From NCBI GenBank assembly GCA_013694795.1, contig JACDBS010000115.1:1-13734 (forward strand): a DNA stretch of 13,734 bases. Reading direction: 5' to 3'. Positions 13,326 to 13,734 of this stretch are shown here, piece by piece. The DNA is from Chloroflexota bacterium. Lineage in GTDB: Bacteria > Chloroflexota > Limnocylindria > QHBO01. The notes below the pieces were generated by a model. The model ran no database searches, had not been told where the DNA came from, and worked only from the letters and a program-made list of their open reading frames with translations. The position numbers and the translations under genes were made by a program. Within the stretch, counting starts at the first letter, position 1, and each line of letters opens with the position of its first letter.

Positions 13326-13734
13326 GGCGCCTCCTCCTCGCCACCACCAACCCCGGAAAGCAGCGCGAGTTTCGCCGGTTGCTGGCGCACCTGCCGGCGG
13401 GGGTCGTCACGCCCGACGAGCTGGGTCTCGTCCTCGATGTCGAGGAGCCGTACGACACGTACGCCGAGAACGCCAGCGCCAAGGCTGATGCGTACGCCCG
13501 CCTCTCGGGGCTACTCACCCTGGCCGATGACTCGGGGCTCGAGGTGGCCGCCCTCGGTGGCGGTCCCGGCGTGCGCACAGGCCGATGGGGCCAGGGTGAC
13601 GGACGGGATCCGGATCGCATGATCGAGGCGGTGGCCGGCGCCGCCGACAGGGGAGCGCGAATGGTGTGCGTGCTGGCCATCGGTCTCCCGTCCGACGGCG
13701 ACCATGCCGCACCGCGCATCGAGCTGTTCGAGGG
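13322..13734 (+). CDS. rdgB: Non-canonical purine NTP pyrophosphatase (dITP/XTP), RdgB/HAM1 family, 3' end cut by window
   Basis: The enzyme hydrolyses ITP, dITP and XTP to monophosphate and pyrophosphate, keeping deaminated purines out of nucleic acids. The GTG start at 13322 overlaps the rph TGA (GTGA). The first 137 codons are present and the frame is still open at the window edge, so about 60 residues are missing. The N-terminus RRLLLATTNPGKQREF carries the TxNxxK substrate-binding motif. YDTYAENASAKADAYARLSG matches the family's 'TF.eNA..KA...a...sG' helix, and LADDSGLEVAALGGGPGV carries the catalytic DDSGLEV. The next segment reads RTGRWGQG where E. coli RdgB has YSARYSG, a local divergence. 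Co-translation with rph is likely. MazG is also in this window, so two house-cleaning NTP pyrophosphatases sit within about 9 kb. Confidence 0.94.
   Translation, partial: MRRLLLATTNPGKQREFRRLLAHLPAGVVTPDELGLVLDVEEPYDTYAENASAKADAYARLSGLLTLADDSGLEVAALGGGPGVRTGRWGQGDGRDPDRMIEAVAGAADRGARMVCVLAIGLPSDGDHAAPRIELFE

Overview
The window is GC-rich bacterial chromosome with tightly packed genes and long spurious antisense reading frames. No rRNA, tRNA, transposase, phage gene or CRISPR array is visible. Two exported proteins each end in three CWB2 (cell wall binding repeat 2, PF04122) modules. Together with the gene content and composition, this suggests a monoderm, high-GC lineage. My best guess is a Chloroflexota bacterium of the Limnocylindria/Ellin6529 kind, with Actinomycetota as the alternative. 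This is an inference from gene content, not from a marker gene.

Layout, left to right. (1) 2-2416, + strand: the 3' end of a Gfo/Idh/MocA sugar oxidoreductase, a nucleotide-sugar 6-dehydrogenase overlapping it by 4 nt, and a dolichol-phosphate-mannose-synthase-like GT2 glycosyltransferase. (2) 2417-2702: a non-coding gap holding an unusually dense set of inverted repeats. (3) 2703-6725, + strand: a membrane-anchored parvulin-type foldase, MazG carrying a truncated methylase-derived N-terminus, and a GT4 glycosyltransferase that overlaps mazG by ATGA. (4) 6677-8074, - strand: an O-antigen-ligase/polymerase-like membrane protein, convergent with and overlapping the GT4 gene. (5) 8241-12536, + strand: two secreted proteins, one with an unrecognised, possibly caspase-fold N-terminal domain and one with a GH18 domain, each with three C-terminal CWB2 repeats. 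(6) 12582 to the end, + strand: rph, followed by a 5'-complete, 3'-truncated rdgB that overlaps it by 4 nt.

Much of the window fits one theme, surface glycan assembly and surface proteins. The oxidoreductase and dehydrogenase would make an acidic or amino-modified nucleotide sugar. The GT2 and GT4 enzymes would transfer sugars. The Wzy/WaaL-like protein would polymerise or ligate the glycan outside the membrane. The foldase would help exported proteins fold. The CWB2 proteins would sit non-covalently on an anionic wall polymer. MazG, RdgB and RNase PH are housekeeping enzymes of nucleotide-pool cleaning and tRNA 3' processing. The link between the glycan genes and the CWB2 ligand is inference.

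Several genes are preceded by TAnnnT hexamers resembling -10 boxes without a recognisable -35. Two of these lie exactly 10 nt before the start codon, which points to leaderless or near-leaderless transcripts.
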